In this document: positions 53,091-62,797 of the stretch, one piece after another | How the letters are laid out: every line of letters begins with the position of its first letter | How positions within the stretch are numbered: the stretch's first letter is position 1 | Origin: Paenibacillus sp. SC116 | Lineage (GTDB): Bacteria; Bacillota; Bacilli; Paenibacillales; Paenibacillaceae | Reading direction: 5' to 3' | Assembly: GCF_024733555.1 (NCBI RefSeq) | Contig: NZ_JANIOF010000006.1 | Span: forward strand, 62,001-126,000 | Length of the DNA stretch: 64,000 bases | Position numbers and translations under genes: made by a program | The notes under the pieces: model-generated | What the model was told of the DNA's origin: nothing | Seen by the model: the letters and a program-made list of their open reading frames with translations, nothing else | Database searches by the model: none

Positions 53091-53468
53091 ATGATGGTTC
53101 AATGGTGCGAAAATGAAAACGTCACATGGGGTTCGAATGGTTTGTATCGATGTATTAAACCATTGGTAGATGAATGGGATCCTCTAGGATTACTTGCTTT
53201 GGGCGCACCTGATGATGAGTATGACTGTTTAACATTATACCTGATGGAAAGATGCTTAGAAGATTGGAACCGCTCACAATTAACACATGATTTATGTTCT
53301 TTTATTGAAGGCCATTTTGGAATAGGGCCATGCATGATGAAAAGAGATCGTGCAGAGCTTTGGCATGAGCATATTGATCAGTTCTGTTATGTACTATGTA
53401 CCCACCGTGAAACACTTGAACTTGAGGTACATAAGTTTATTGAGGTTTGCAGAACGAAGGCTAACTAG
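53091..53468 (+). CDS. orphan protein with a WDP-x-GAP-DEYD motif
   Basis: 125 residues, start eight bases after CGGGGGGG. DEWDPLGLLALGAPDDEYDC near residues 27-47 is reminiscent of DUF1871-type small proteins; the rest is Cys- and His-rich (HDLCSFIEGHFGIGPC). Function unknown; possibly an immunity-type protein by analogy, not shown. Confidence 0.5.
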   Translation: MMVQWCENENVTWGSNGLYRCIKPLVDEWDPLGLLALGAPDDEYDCLTLYLMERCLEDWNRSQLTHDLCSFIEGHFGIGPCMMKRDRAELWHEHIDQFCYVLCTHRETLELEVHKFIEVCRTKAN

Positions 53469-53518
53469 ATATAAATGATTACATGAAACCATACAAGCAT
53501 CAAATCTATCCTTATGAA

Positions 53519-53573
53519 AGAAAAGAGTGTGCACACCTCCGACGTAACGGAAGGGTTCACACTCTTTTTGCTC
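53519..53573. terminator. bidirectional terminator
   Basis: AAAAGAGTGTG and CACACTCTTTTT arms; it separates the orphan gene from the convergent aldehyde dehydrogenase. Confidence 0.8.
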
Positions 53574-53600
53574 GCAACTGCTCAAAAACAAGCTGGATAT

Positions 53601-54962
53601 TCAGTTCATAAACCGCTTTAGCCATTTTAATGCATGTCTAGCACCTGGGTATCGGAAAGGAATGTCCAGCCAACTAGATTGAACGAGTAAGCTTTTTTCA
53701 TGAGAGAAGGTGGAGAAGCTGAATTGGCCATGGTAACTGCCTATACCGCTCTCACCGACACCGCCGAAGGGCAAATAGGGAGTTGCTAGATGCATCAAGG
53801 TGTCGTTTATACAACCTCCACCAAACGATATTCGATCTGTTATTTGCTGCTGTACGGCATGCTCTCGTGTAAACAAATAAAGGGCAAGCGGTTTAGGTCG
53901 GTCTGTTATCACCTTTATCACTTCTTCCAAATCCTCATAAGGAAGGATCGGTAGAATCGGGCCGAAAATTTCATCTTGCATGACGCTGCTTTCCCACGTA
54001 ATATCTGTCAGGATAGTTGGCTCGATTCGACGCTTTTCCCGATCATGACGGCCACCAAAAGCGATCTTTTCACCTTCTACATAGGAGGCAAGTCGGGTAA
54101 AGTGCCTATCGTTAATAATCGAAGGATAGTTATCGCTCGTTAGAGGCTCATCCCCGTAAAATTGCTTAACAACTGCTTGTAAACGTGAAATCAAAGCATC
54201 GTGCTGAGAGCGATGAACGTAGACATAATCAGGGGCTACGCACGTCTGCCCTGCATTCGTCCATTTTCCGAAAGCTATGCGCTTGGCAGCTAGATCGATA
54301 TCAGCATCATGATGCACGATGCAAGGGCTTTTTCCACCTAACTCCAAGGTTACTGGGATCAATCGCTTCGCAGCAGCCTGCATCACGATACGGCCAACAG
54401 CTGTACTACCCGTAAAGAAAATATAGTTAAATGGAAGCTCAAGCAGCGCTTCATTCGTTTCTATTCCACCTTCAACGACAGAAACAAAGGAAGGAGGGAA
54501 CAGATCTTGAATAAGGCGCGTCAGCAAGGCGCTCGTATGGGGTGCCAGTTCTGAAGGCTTGATTACAGCTGTGTTGCCTGCTGCGATAGCTCCTATAAGT
54601 GGAGAGATGGCCAGTTGAAAAGGATAATTCCAAGGCACGATAATGAGTACAGACCCATAGGGTTCTGGGATAATGTACCCTTTACTGCCTATATGAGTAA
54701 GAGGCGTGCGAACTCGTCTAGCCTTTGCCCATTTTCCAACGTGCTTCAGTGCCTGTCTTGCTTCATGCAGGACGATTCCAATTTCCGTAGCATAGGCTTC
54801 TGTGTGGCTTTTGCCCAAATCACGATGTAGTGCTTCCGCAATTTCTAACTCATACCGGTGAATCCCTTCAATGAGTGTCTGCAATGCTTGACGCCGCTGC
54901 TGGACATCACGTGTTCGTCCTGTGTGGAAATACTGCTGTTGGCTCTGTAATAGCTGTTCCAT
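53601..54962 (-). CDS. aldehyde dehydrogenase (class 3, YwdH-like)
   Basis: 453 residues, NAD(P)-dependent. Active-site Cys in NAGQTCVAPDY and Glu in LELGGKSPC; NAD motif FTGSTAVGR. Length and the C-terminus resemble the class-3 fatty-aldehyde group. Likely detoxifies aldehydes. Monocistronic. Confidence 0.88.
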   Translation of the reverse strand: MEQLLQSQQQYFHTGRTRDVQQRRQALQTLIEGIHRYELEIAEALHRDLGKSHTEAYATEIGIVLHEARQALKHVGKWAKARRVRTPLTHIGSKGYIIPEPYGSVLIIVPWNYPFQLAISPLIGAIAAGNTAVIKPSELAPHTSALLTRLIQDLFPPSFVSVVEGGIETNEALLELPFNYIFFTGSTAVGRIVMQAAAKRLIPVTLELGGKSPCIVHHDADIDLAAKRIAFGKWTNAGQTCVAPDYVYVHRSQHDALISRLQAVVKQFYGDEPLTSDNYPSIINDRHFTRLASYVEGEKIAFGGRHDREKRRIEPTILTDITWESSVMQDEIFGPILPILPYEDLEEVIKVITDRPKPLALYLFTREHAVQQQITDRISFGGGCINDTLMHLATPYLPFGGVGESGIGSYHGQFSFSTFSHEKSLLVQSSWLDIPFRYPGARHALKWLKRFMN

Positions 54963-55105
54963 TGCTGTCCGGCCTCCTTAGCTGTTATGTATATAACTAT
55001 TTAATCACATTTAATAGATAGTATTCAAAAGAGACTTGGTAGGTTTGCATTGACAACAGTCGTCCGTCATAATAAATACATATCAGATGAAAGTAGGGAT
55101 AATCT

Positions 55106-56101
55106 TTGGCACCACGCCCGAGCAACTCGTCTACAAGGCTGGAACCAGCACAGAAACCGACGGATCAGACTCAGCCGGCGACATGGACTTCCAAGAAGAT
55201 GACCCGAAGAACATTTATGAAGTATAGTATTGGCGCAGCGGCTGGAATACCTCTGTTAAGTGGAGCTTACGCGAAATGGGTGGAACCTTATCAGCTTAAA
55301 AGGAGGACGCTGACGATAGCGTCTGAACACATTCCGGCCTCCTTTGATGGGGTGACCATTGCGCACCTGTCAGACCTTCACTACGGTGAATTCGTGACGA
55401 AGCATCATGTAGCCAAAATTTTCGAACAGATAATGGCTAGTAAGCCTGATATGATCTGTTTTACTGGCGACTTGGTTGAAGACCATGTCATGCCTGCTGA
55501 GGCTATCATCGAATTGATGCATAACTTGCATGCTCCATTAGGTAAATATGCAGTGTTAGGCAACCATGATTATGTGAGAGATAGTCGTACTTATCTTAGT
55601 AGTGATCTAAAAGATCTCGTTACCGCTTCATTGGAAGCCTCCAATTTCCGTGTACTAACGAACAAGCATCATCAAATTCATTATAAAGACTCATCTATAG
55701 CAGTGGTTGGTATTGATGATGCACTAGAAGGCAACCCTGATATGGAGACAGCATTACGCGGATGCCCCCCGAATATATGGTGTATGTTACTGGCCCATGA
55801 GCCGGATTGGGCTGATATTGCGAGTCGGTATCCTATCGATCTTCAGCTGTCGGGACATAGTCATGGCGGGCAGGTCCGCGTTCCGATAGTCGGTCCGCTT
55901 ATGCTTCCTTTGATGGCCAAGAAATACCCTGATGGAATGTATCAAATTTCGCGAAATCAGGCGAAAGTTCCTGGAAGACCAAATTTGCAATTACATACAA
56001 GCCGAGGAGTAGGCATGACGCTTATGCCGATTCGGTTCTTTTGCCCACCTGAATGGACGCTTATCACCTTACGACGAGTAACGACATCATCTACATCCTA
56101 A
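55106..56101 (+). CDS. Tat-exported metallophosphoesterase (YkuE-like)
   Basis: 331 residues. TRRTFMK plus a hydrophobic stretch (SIGAAAGIPLLSG) is a twin-arginine signal, so it likely folds inside and is exported or membrane-anchored. Metal motifs HLSDLHYG, FTGDLVED, GNHDYVRD and SGHSHGGQ are complete. Start TTG 55106 lies behind AGGGAT; ATG 55199, just before the RR motif, would give the more usual length. Confidence 0.85.
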   Translation: MAPRPSNSSTRLEPAQKPTDQTQPATWTSKKMTRRTFMKYSIGAAAGIPLLSGAYAKWVEPYQLKRRTLTIASEHIPASFDGVTIAHLSDLHYGEFVTKHHVAKIFEQIMASKPDMICFTGDLVEDHVMPAEAIIELMHNLHAPLGKYAVLGNHDYVRDSRTYLSSDLKDLVTASLEASNFRVLTNKHHQIHYKDSSIAVVGIDDALEGNPDMETALRGCPPNIWCMLLAHEPDWADIASRYPIDLQLSGHSHGGQVRVPIVGPLMLPLMAKKYPDGMYQISRNQAKVPGRPNLQLHTSRGVGMTLMPIRFFCPPEWTLITLRRVTTSSTS

Positions 56102-56261
56102 GATGAAGTAGATACGATTCAAAAAAATACCGGGATTAGAAATGTTAGCGTTAAGATGAGATAATTATCTATTGCCGAGCTCCCTGCAAATCTATTAAGA
56201 TCATGGTAATATCTTAATTAGAAGAGCAGAATTGCGTATTTGAGAGGAGGCAGCACCAACT

Positions 56262-57011
56262 ATGCAGACCATAGCTGTTTTATCAGACATACATGGCAAC
56301 ATGCAAGCATTGGAAGCCGTTTTGCTGGACATTGAACGGCAGGGTGCTGATAAAATCATTTGTTTAGGCGATCTCGTTGGTAAAGGACCGAACCCTACAG
56401 AAGTGACTGATTTGATTTTTGCACAGTGTGATGTTGTTGTGCGAGGGAATTGGGATGAACTCGTTGTTAACATACAAGAGGATGAGCAATTTCGCTGGCA
56501 TGCGGATAAGTTAGGTGTAGAGAGGCTGGCTAAGCTCAAGCAGCTGCCATTTTCCTATGACTGCATTATTAGCGGACGTCATGTGCGAATGCTGCATGCC
56601 TCTCCACAAAGTGTTTACCACCGTGTACAGCCGTGGGATGATCTGGAGAAGCGTCTAGGAATGTTTGAATTTACAGCACAGTTGAATGATCCGCTTCATC
56701 CTTGTCAGTCACCTGATGTTGTCATATATGGTGATATTCATCAAGCCTATTTACAACATATTCAAGGTCGTACGTTATTGAATTGCGGAAGTGTCGGCAA
56801 TCCCCTTGATATGACGCAAGCTTCCTATGTGCTGATTACAGGGCAAATTGGCAGTATTGAACAAGATTCGTTCTCCGTTCAATTTTGTCGTGTGCCTTAT
56901 GATATCGAACAGGCCGTACGAGCAGCTGAGAAAAGCGATATGCCGGCAATGAAGCCTTATGTACGTGAATTGAGAACGGGTGTGTACAGAGGCTTGCAGA
57001 AGCCTGAGTGA
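56262..57011 (+). CDS. calcineurin-like metallophosphoesterase
   Basis: 249 residues, cytoplasmic. Metal motifs AVLSDIHGNM, LGDLVGKGP, RGNWDE (GNHD variant), YGDIHQA and NCGSVGNP. Resembles bacterial protein or nucleotide phosphatases of this fold; substrate unknown. Confidence 0.85.
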   Translation: MQTIAVLSDIHGNMQALEAVLLDIERQGADKIICLGDLVGKGPNPTEVTDLIFAQCDVVVRGNWDELVVNIQEDEQFRWHADKLGVERLAKLKQLPFSYDCIISGRHVRMLHASPQSVYHRVQPWDDLEKRLGMFEFTAQLNDPLHPCQSPDVVIYGDIHQAYLQHIQGRTLLNCGSVGNPLDMTQASYVLITGQIGSIEQDSFSVQFCRVPYDIEQAVRAAEKSDMPAMKPYVRELRTGVYRGLQKPE

Positions 57012-57071
57012 GCCTGTCTATGTTGCAACACTATGGGTTAATCATGGCTGCTTTATAATATGCATACGTTA

Positions 57072-57128
57072 AGTAAAAAAACGGTCTTACTTGGAAGGGC
57101 AGTTGTCCTTCTAGTAAGACCGTTTTCC
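57072..57128. terminator. bidirectional terminator
   Basis: AAAACGGTCTTACT (57078-57091) and AGTAAGACCGTTTT (57113-57126) with an inner GGAAGG/CCTTCT stem. It separates the metallophosphoesterase from the convergent czcD-like gene. Confidence 0.9.
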
Positions 57129-57178
57129 TTGCTACAAAGAATGGTTCGCGTACTTGAAGCCTGTAGTATGTTTAAAAG

Positions 57179-58132
57179 TTACGTTCGACTTCGCTTCGCG
57201 AATATTTTTCCATATTCACCGTGAGGATGAATATCTACGTGTTCGGTTTGGATGGTAGAATGAGTAATATTGTACTTCTCCTTAAGTGTCTCGTTTATAG
57301 CCAATATGACGCAATATGGCTGAATATTTTCCCTTACAAAGACATGAGCTGTCAACGAATAGTGATCGCTGGATATTGCCCATAAATGCATCTCATGAAC
57401 ATCTTCCACACCTTCAACTTCATGAATATCGGCGCGAATTTGTTCAAGATCGAACTTGTCAGGTACAGCTTCCATCAGGATACGGTACGATTCCCGAATT
57501 ATACGTGCTCCCCCAAGGAAAATAATGCAGCCGATTACGATACTGATGAACGGATCGAACCAGAGCATGCCTGTAAAGTAAATAAGCACAGCAGAAACGA
57601 TAACGCCAATGGAGCTTAGTAGGTCTCCAATAAAGTGCCACAGCGCACTTTGTACGTTTAAATTTTCTTCTTCTTTCATACTGCGGCTCAGTACGATCGT
57701 AAGAACGATATTGACGACAAGTCCGATGCTGCTAATAATAAGCATCAGTTTGAAGTCGATATCGACAGGATTAAGGAAGCGGCGTACCCCTTCGATAAAG
57801 ATACCTACCGCGATAATCGCTAATGCTAAGCCATTTAGAAAGGACGCAATAATTTCAAAGCGCAAGTAACCGAATGTGTAGCGGGAGTTAGATGCGCGCC
57901 TTGCCATATAAATAGCGGTCATACTTAAACCGAGTGCAATGACATCAGAGATCATATGGGCTGAATCAGATAAGAGAGCTAGTGAGCGAGACATAATGCC
58001 GCCGATAATCTCGACAATCGTAAAAAATAATGTGAGCAGAAGCGTAACCCATAAGGTCTTTAAAGAAGAGGATTGTACTTTGGCGTGCTCTAAATGGTGA
58101 TAATCGTTGGACGGCAATGGAGCAGATTTCAT
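57179..58132 (-). CDS. CDF-family cation efflux pump (CzcD-like)
   Basis: Metal/H+ antiporter of 317 residues with six membrane segments. Metal site residues lie in SDSAHMISD (helix 2) and WHFIGDLLSS (helix 5); the C-terminal cytoplasmic domain (about residues 215-317) is the metal-sensing part. Exports Zn, Cd or Co. ATG behind GAGGTGAT. A NiCo-type riboswitch was sought upstream and not found. Confidence 0.9.
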   Translation of the reverse strand: MKSAPLPSNDYHHLEHAKVQSSSLKTLWVTLLLTLFFTIVEIIGGIMSRSLALLSDSAHMISDVIALGLSMTAIYMARRASNSRYTFGYLRFEIIASFLNGLALAIIAVGIFIEGVRRFLNPVDIDFKLMLIISSIGLVVNIVLTIVLSRSMKEEENLNVQSALWHFIGDLLSSIGVIVSAVLIYFTGMLWFDPFISIVIGCIIFLGGARIIRESYRILMEAVPDKFDLEQIRADIHEVEGVEDVHEMHLWAISSDHYSLTAHVFVRENIQPYCVILAINETLKEKYNITHSTIQTEHVDIHPHGEYGKIFAKRSRT

Positions 58133-58263
58133 TTCAAATCACCTCATTTTACATTTACTTTACATTTTGTTACACAACCGTAATATTGCTGTTAACGTCA
58201 CATAATGTTCTGAGGGTAAGATAATAGCAAGACCCCCTTTTGATGAATATATATCCCTTGAAT

Positions 58264-58292
58264 AGAACCTGCGATGGCAGGTTCTTTTTTTA
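58264..58292 (+). terminator. orphan plus-strand terminator
   Basis: AGAACCTGC (58265-58273) and GCAGGTTCT (58277-58285, loop GAT), then TTTTTT. No plus-strand gene lies directly upstream; the neighbouring genes point left. Confidence 0.55.
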
Positions 58293-58404
58293 TTTATCGG
58301 ACTTAATGACGATGTTCGTGATAGATGAAGCAGTTTGTAAATCGCTCCAAAAATAAAGCTGTTCTTCAACTCGAATGAATGAGTGATAAGAACAGCTTAC
58401 GCAA

Positions 58405-59220
58405 TCAGGTATGTAGCGGGACAATTTGTTTTTGTTTTGCTTTGTAGTACACCCAAGAGGAGAAGCCAATTTCTTGTAAGCGAGCCTGTACCTCTTCCCA
58501 CTCATCTCCAACGCGTTCTGGCTTATGTGCGTCAGAACCAAATGTAATATCCACTCCAAAATAAAGCGCGCGCTCCAAAATAGCGTCTGAAGGATACCAG
58601 CCACCACTTTTCTTTGTTTTGCCCGAAGTATTGACTTCGATTGCGATTCCTTGTTCAGCGATAGTTCGCAAAGTCTCATCTATCACATCTGGCGCATCGA
58701 TATCGGAGAATGCTGGATAGTTTCCTTTCATAGCATCAATATGCCCGAGAATTTGGAACATTTTCGAACGTGCTGATTCCTGAATAAGTCGGTAATATTC
58801 CGTTTTGACTTCTAGGTGCTGAGCGGTGTTCAAGTCTTTCCAGCGTGATTTGTTGAAGATGCTGATATCAAAAGTATGATGAACGGAACCGATAATATAA
58901 TCAAATGGGTACCGGGATAATATCTCATGATACAGCTTCGCATATGTTGGGAAAAAGTCTGATTCAATCCCAAGCAGCACATCGATACGGCCTTCATACT
59001 CTTGCTTTAACGTAAGGACCTCTTCCACATAGGCGGGCAGTTCACTTTTACGCATTGTAATCTTTGGGAAGGGTTGTTCCTCTTCATAGCCAAAGTATGG
59101 AGTATGATCCGAAATACCGATCACCTGTAGGCCTCGAGCTATACCAGCTTCAATATAATCTCTAATCGTGCCGTTAGCGTGACCGCATCGAACGTGGTGA
59201 GTATGTAAATCGAACTTCAT
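58405..59220 (-). CDS. PHP-domain histidinol-phosphate phosphatase (HisK-like)
   Basis: 271 residues. Metal ligands in DLHTHHVRCGHA, GISDHTP, GIESDFFP, SVHHTFDI, GHIDAMK and GSDAHKP are those of the HisJ/HisK PHP family. Dephosphorylates histidinol phosphate in histidine synthesis; it is isolated from other his genes. ATG 59220 is nine bases after GAGGAGGTG, which contains the alternative GTG 59232. Confidence 0.88.
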   Translation of the reverse strand: MKFDLHTHHVRCGHANGTIRDYIEAGIARGLQVIGISDHTPYFGYEEEQPFPKITMRKSELPAYVEEVLTLKQEYEGRIDVLLGIESDFFPTYAKLYHEILSRYPFDYIIGSVHHTFDISIFNKSRWKDLNTAQHLEVKTEYYRLIQESARSKMFQILGHIDAMKGNYPAFSDIDAPDVIDETLRTIAEQGIAIEVNTSGKTKKSGGWYPSDAILERALYFGVDITFGSDAHKPERVGDEWEEVQARLQEIGFSSWVYYKAKQKQIVPLHT

Positions 59221-59267
59221 GATGTACTGCACCTCCTCTGCTTGTTGTGAACCGACTCTTCCTATTT

Positions 59268-60170
59268 TTACTCGGAACTAACAAATTGATTCTCAGGCAT
59301 ACCTTTCAAGTCATTCAAAAATTGTTGCATGGCTGAATTTAAATAACGTCCCGAACGGTACATCACACCAACAGGATGGGCTGTTTCTAATTCATGGACT
59401 TGCACAAATTTCAATGTGCCGCGTTTTAGCTCATTGCTAATCGTTAGTTTGGATACAATGGCAGCACCAAGATTCAACTCAACCATCCGCTTTACTTCTT
59501 CACTACTGGATAAGTCCATGACGACATGCGGATGAATGTTGTGCTTGCGAAATACGTCATCTGCAAATCTTCTGCCAACGGTGTCAGGTGACAGCATAAT
59601 AAGCGGAACGTCCTTAAGCATGTCCATCGTTGCATGAGAGTGCTGTGCTAACGGATGCTGAGGGCTAACGACGAGTTCAAACGTATCATAATAAAGAACG
59701 GAAGATACTAAGCTCGGACTTTTCTCCAACAAATAGCCAATGCCAATATCTACGGTTCCGTTCTCGATCTGAGCAACGATTTGAGAGGATGACATAGACA
59801 ATATCGTTGTTTTAATTAGCGGGAATTGATCCTGAAAATAAGACAAGATACGCGGCAATATTTGAATGGCAATCGATGTCGTCGTGCCAAGTACGATATG
59901 GCCTTGCGGCACTTGGTTCAAATCAGCAAGCTTCTGCTTAAGGTTATCTACTGTATTCAGAATTTGCTCAGCGTGTTCCAAAAATAGCTTGCCACTGTCC
60001 GTTAGTGTAACAGGCTGGTTGCGATCAATTAGAACGGTCTTAAACTCATCTTCTAAGCTCTTAATTTGAGCAGACACAGCGGGCTGAGTAAGATTAAGCA
60101 ATTCTCCAGCCTTGCGGAAGCTCATTGTTTTTGAGATTGTCAGTAGTGTTTCCAGTTGGCTCAAGTTCAT
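59268..60170 (-). CDS. LysR-family transcriptional regulator
   Basis: 300 residues, HTH SFRKAGELLNLTQPAVSAQI and LysR effector domain. Divergent from the MFS gene at 60600, a possible target. ATG 60170 follows GAGGAGG; the ORF opens at 60215. Confidence 0.87.
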   Translation of the reverse strand: MNLSQLETLLTISKTMSFRKAGELLNLTQPAVSAQIKSLEDEFKTVLIDRNQPVTLTDSGKLFLEHAEQILNTVDNLKQKLADLNQVPQGHIVLGTTTSIAIQILPRILSYFQDQFPLIKTTILSMSSSQIVAQIENGTVDIGIGYLLEKSPSLVSSVLYYDTFELVVSPQHPLAQHSHATMDMLKDVPLIMLSPDTVGRRFADDVFRKHNIHPHVVMDLSSSEEVKRMVELNLGAAIVSKLTISNELKRGTLKFVQVHELETAHPVGVMYRSGRYLNSAMQQFLNDLKGMPENQFVSSE

Positions 60171-60240
60171 GACAGTCAGTCCTCCTCTTGATACCGGATT
60201 TATATGTAGAAACAAGAACCTTGACCTGTTACGTTAGTTA

Positions 60241-60280
60241 GCGTGAACAAGCGTGAACAAGCGTGAACAAGCGTGAACAA
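60241..60280. repeat. four tandem copies of a 10-bp unit
   Basis: GCGTGAACAA repeated exactly four times, followed by GTTAAGTTAA. The spacing of one helical turn places copies on one DNA face, upstream of the divergent LysR gene. Confidence 0.9.
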
Positions 60281-60319
60281 GTTAAGTTAAACCACACCGT
60301 GCTTTGTAAATAAAATTTG

Positions 60320-60334
60320 TCATAATGATTATTA
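60320..60334. promoter_or_regulatory. Fur/PerR-type box candidate
   Basis: TCATAATGATTATTA matches both the PerR (TTATAATNATTATAA) and Fur (TGATAATNATTATCA) 7-1-7 patterns at 12 of 14 positions. The remainder of 60335-60599 shows no gene. Confidence 0.35.
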
Positions 60335-60599
60335 TAGATGAAGGGGTGGAAATGGGCAATGAATTAGCCATTTCTTCCATTTAAGAGTAAAAGTTTTCAT
60401 CTTATTCCCAGATAGGAAAGCTTGGAATAACAAGTGAGAAATTGATTCCTTATCCTTGTAAGTCTTTATTGACGCAAGGTTTATCTTACCTCAAAATATG
60501 AATAATCGCTCGCTTGCTCAAATATAGTGATGGCCATCCAATAGCAGCATATAATAGCGATAATCAAACAGATGGATGAGCCTCATGAGGAGGAAAAGA

Positions 60600-61868
60600 A
60601 TGATTACAAAGCAGCAACGCAGTTGGATGATGTATGACTGGGCTAACTCTGCTTTTGCTACAACGATGATAGCGGCTGTGCTGCCGATTTTTTATCAAAC
60701 AGTGGCAGCTTCTACACTCGACAAACATGTGGCGACTAGCTACTGGTCTTTCACACAGACAACGGCCATGATTCTCGTTGCGCTCATTTCTCCCATGCTT
60801 GGGGCAGTGGCCGATTTGTCACAGCGTAGAATGGCTATTTTGAGAGCGTTCGCATGGACAGGTGCGCTAAGTTGTGTGCTTATGAGCTTAGCTGGCACTG
60901 GTGATTGGCTGCTCGTATCCGCCTTGTTCATTATCGGTACGCTCGGTTTTTCTGGTGGTAACACCTTCTATGATTCGTTGCTTCCCACTATTGCCTCATC
61001 TGAACAAAGGGATGAACTATCGGCTAAAGGGTATATGTATGGCTATATCGGTGGAGGCATATTGCTCGCACTGAACATTTTGATGTTAGAAAAATATACA
61101 TGGTTCGGTATTTCCGATAAGCTGGTAGCTACACAGATTGTATTTGTATCTGTTGGGATCTGGTGGTTCCTTTTCTCGATTCCGTTGTTCCGTACCATAA
61201 AAGATCCTGAAGAGTGGAACAGGAAAGCGGTTCGCTTTTATGCGAATCAAGGGTTCAAGCGTGTCATTCGTACCGTTCGTGAAATTCGTCGTTATCCTGA
61301 ACTGCTGAAATATTTACTGGCATTTTGGTTCTTTAACGATGGCATTACTACGATCATTAGTATGGCTGCCATTTATGGAGCTCAACTTGGCATAGGAACA
61401 ACGCATTTAATTGCTGCACTTCTTATTACACAGTTTGTGGGCATTCCTTTCACCTATTTATTTGCTAGATTTGCGAAACGTCTTGGCTCTAAGCGTTCAT
61501 TGTATATCTCCTTATCGATATATATGATTATCGTGCTGCTCGGTTATTATATGCAAAATGCAGTTCATTTTTACATTCTTGCCTTTATGGTGGGCATGGT
61601 ACAAGGTGGAAGTCAAGCAGTAGCACGTTCGATCTTTAGTCAGTTAGTTCCCAATGGACGAGAGTCTGAATTTTTCGGCTTCTTCAGCCTTTCGAGCAAA
61701 GTATCAGCTTCCATTGGCCCAGCTGTATTCGGGGTAGTTGGCTTGTTAACAGGTTCTACAAGATTAGCTATTTTATCCATTTTATTGTTCTTTATTTTAG
61801 GCATTTTGTTGTTAATGAGAGTAGATATCGCAAAAGGAAAAACGGAAGCAGTGGAAAGTTTGTCCTAA
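60600..61868 (+). CDS. UMF1-family MFS transporter
   Basis: 422 residues, about 12 membrane segments. RSWMMYDWANSAFATTMIAAVLP at the start and the GGSQAVARSIFSQLVP segment match the UMF1/ATG22-like major facilitator family. Substrate unknown. ATG 60600 is behind GAGGAGGAAAAG; the ORF opens at 60576. Probably co-transcribed with the GNAT gene. Confidence 0.82.
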   Translation: MITKQQRSWMMYDWANSAFATTMIAAVLPIFYQTVAASTLDKHVATSYWSFTQTTAMILVALISPMLGAVADLSQRRMAILRAFAWTGALSCVLMSLAGTGDWLLVSALFIIGTLGFSGGNTFYDSLLPTIASSEQRDELSAKGYMYGYIGGGILLALNILMLEKYTWFGISDKLVATQIVFVSVGIWWFLFSIPLFRTIKDPEEWNRKAVRFYANQGFKRVIRTVREIRRYPELLKYLLAFWFFNDGITTIISMAAIYGAQLGIGTTHLIAALLITQFVGIPFTYLFARFAKRLGSKRSLYISLSIYMIIVLLGYYMQNAVHFYILAFMVGMVQGGSQAVARSIFSQLVPNGRESEFFGFFSLSSKVSASIGPAVFGVVGLLTGSTRLAILSILLFFILGILLLMRVDIAKGKTEAVESLS

Positions 61869-61900
61869 CATCATTATGTAGCTGTGGGGAGGACTCGAAC

Positions 61901-62716
61901 GTGGAATTGATCAAGGATATCGATCGTAATCGCCGTATTGAACAATATGCCTTGAACGCTTGGCCAGCTCTCCAGACGAATGTGCTTGATGGGTGGTTGC
62001 TTCGTTTTGCTGATGGATATACAAAGCGTTCTAATTCAGTGAGCGCTATCTATAATCAGTCAGAAGTCCAATCTTACGAACAGCTATTAGAAAAGATCCA
62101 CATCTGTGAAAGATTATACGAGGGTATGGGTCTTGATGTTATTTTTAAAATGACTCCTTTTGTACCTAGTTCTCTTGATGCTCTGTTAGCTGATGAAGGG
62201 TATCAATATGTTGAACCTTCCAGTGTACAGGTACTTGAATCGTTGTACGATCTGAACGGGCTTACGGCGTATGGTGAACAAGCAGAGCAATTGGGAATAG
62301 AATTGGAAGCATGCGAGTATATAAGCCAAAAGTGGCTGGATATCGTAGCGGACTTTAATCATCTTTCCACCCATAATCGCCAAATTACAAGACAACTATT
62401 ATCGAACTCGCTGCTGCGGAAAGGATTTTTCATTTTATATGTGCAATCTGTTCCTGTTGCTTGCGGATTAGGTGTAATTGAAGGGGAGTATATCGGTCTC
62501 TATGACATCGTTACTGCTGAGCCCTATCGCAACCAAGGCTACGGAGAACAGCTCATTCGTGGGATATTAAACTGGGCCTTATCAGTTGGTGTGAAGAAAA
62601 GCTATATCCTTGTCGTACAGGGTAATCATAGTGCGAAAAGGTTGTATGAGAAGTTGGGGTATAAAGAGATCTATACGTACTGGTACCGTGTTAAAGCGAA
62701 TAGCAATAAAGCATAG
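61901..62716 (+). CDS. GNAT acetyltransferase
   Basis: 271 residues. The C-terminal GNAT core has TAEPYRNQGYGEQLIRG, the acetyl-CoA pyrophosphate loop, and the family YEKLGYKEIYTYWYR ending; the N-terminal half is a degenerate second GNAT-like domain. Substrate unknown. GTG start behind GGGGAGGAC. Confidence 0.8.
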   Translation: MELIKDIDRNRRIEQYALNAWPALQTNVLDGWLLRFADGYTKRSNSVSAIYNQSEVQSYEQLLEKIHICERLYEGMGLDVIFKMTPFVPSSLDALLADEGYQYVEPSSVQVLESLYDLNGLTAYGEQAEQLGIELEACEYISQKWLDIVADFNHLSTHNRQITRQLLSNSLLRKGFFILYVQSVPVACGLGVIEGEYIGLYDIVTAEPYRNQGYGEQLIRGILNWALSVGVKKSYILVVQGNHSAKRLYEKLGYKEIYTYWYRVKANSNKA

Positions 62717-62732
62717 AGATGCCGTGAAAATG

Positions 62733-62786
62733 GAAAAGGCAGTTCCTGTCCTTGCAATGTGCAGGGGATGGAACTGCCTTTTTGTA
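62733..62786. terminator. terminator between GNAT and P-ATPase genes
   Basis: AAAAGGCAGTTCC and GGAACTGCCTTTTT arms with an inner CTTGCA/TGCAGG stem. Confidence 0.88.
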
Positions 62787-62797
62787 TAAGATGAGGG

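Noticed and set aside
58133-58264. NiCo-type riboswitch upstream of the czcD-like gene
   Set aside because: I could not find the conserved four-way junction sequences; only the orphan hairpin is evident.
60241-60280. Possible CRISPR array
   Set aside because: The units are 10 bp with no spacers; it is a simple tandem repeat, and no cas gene is present.
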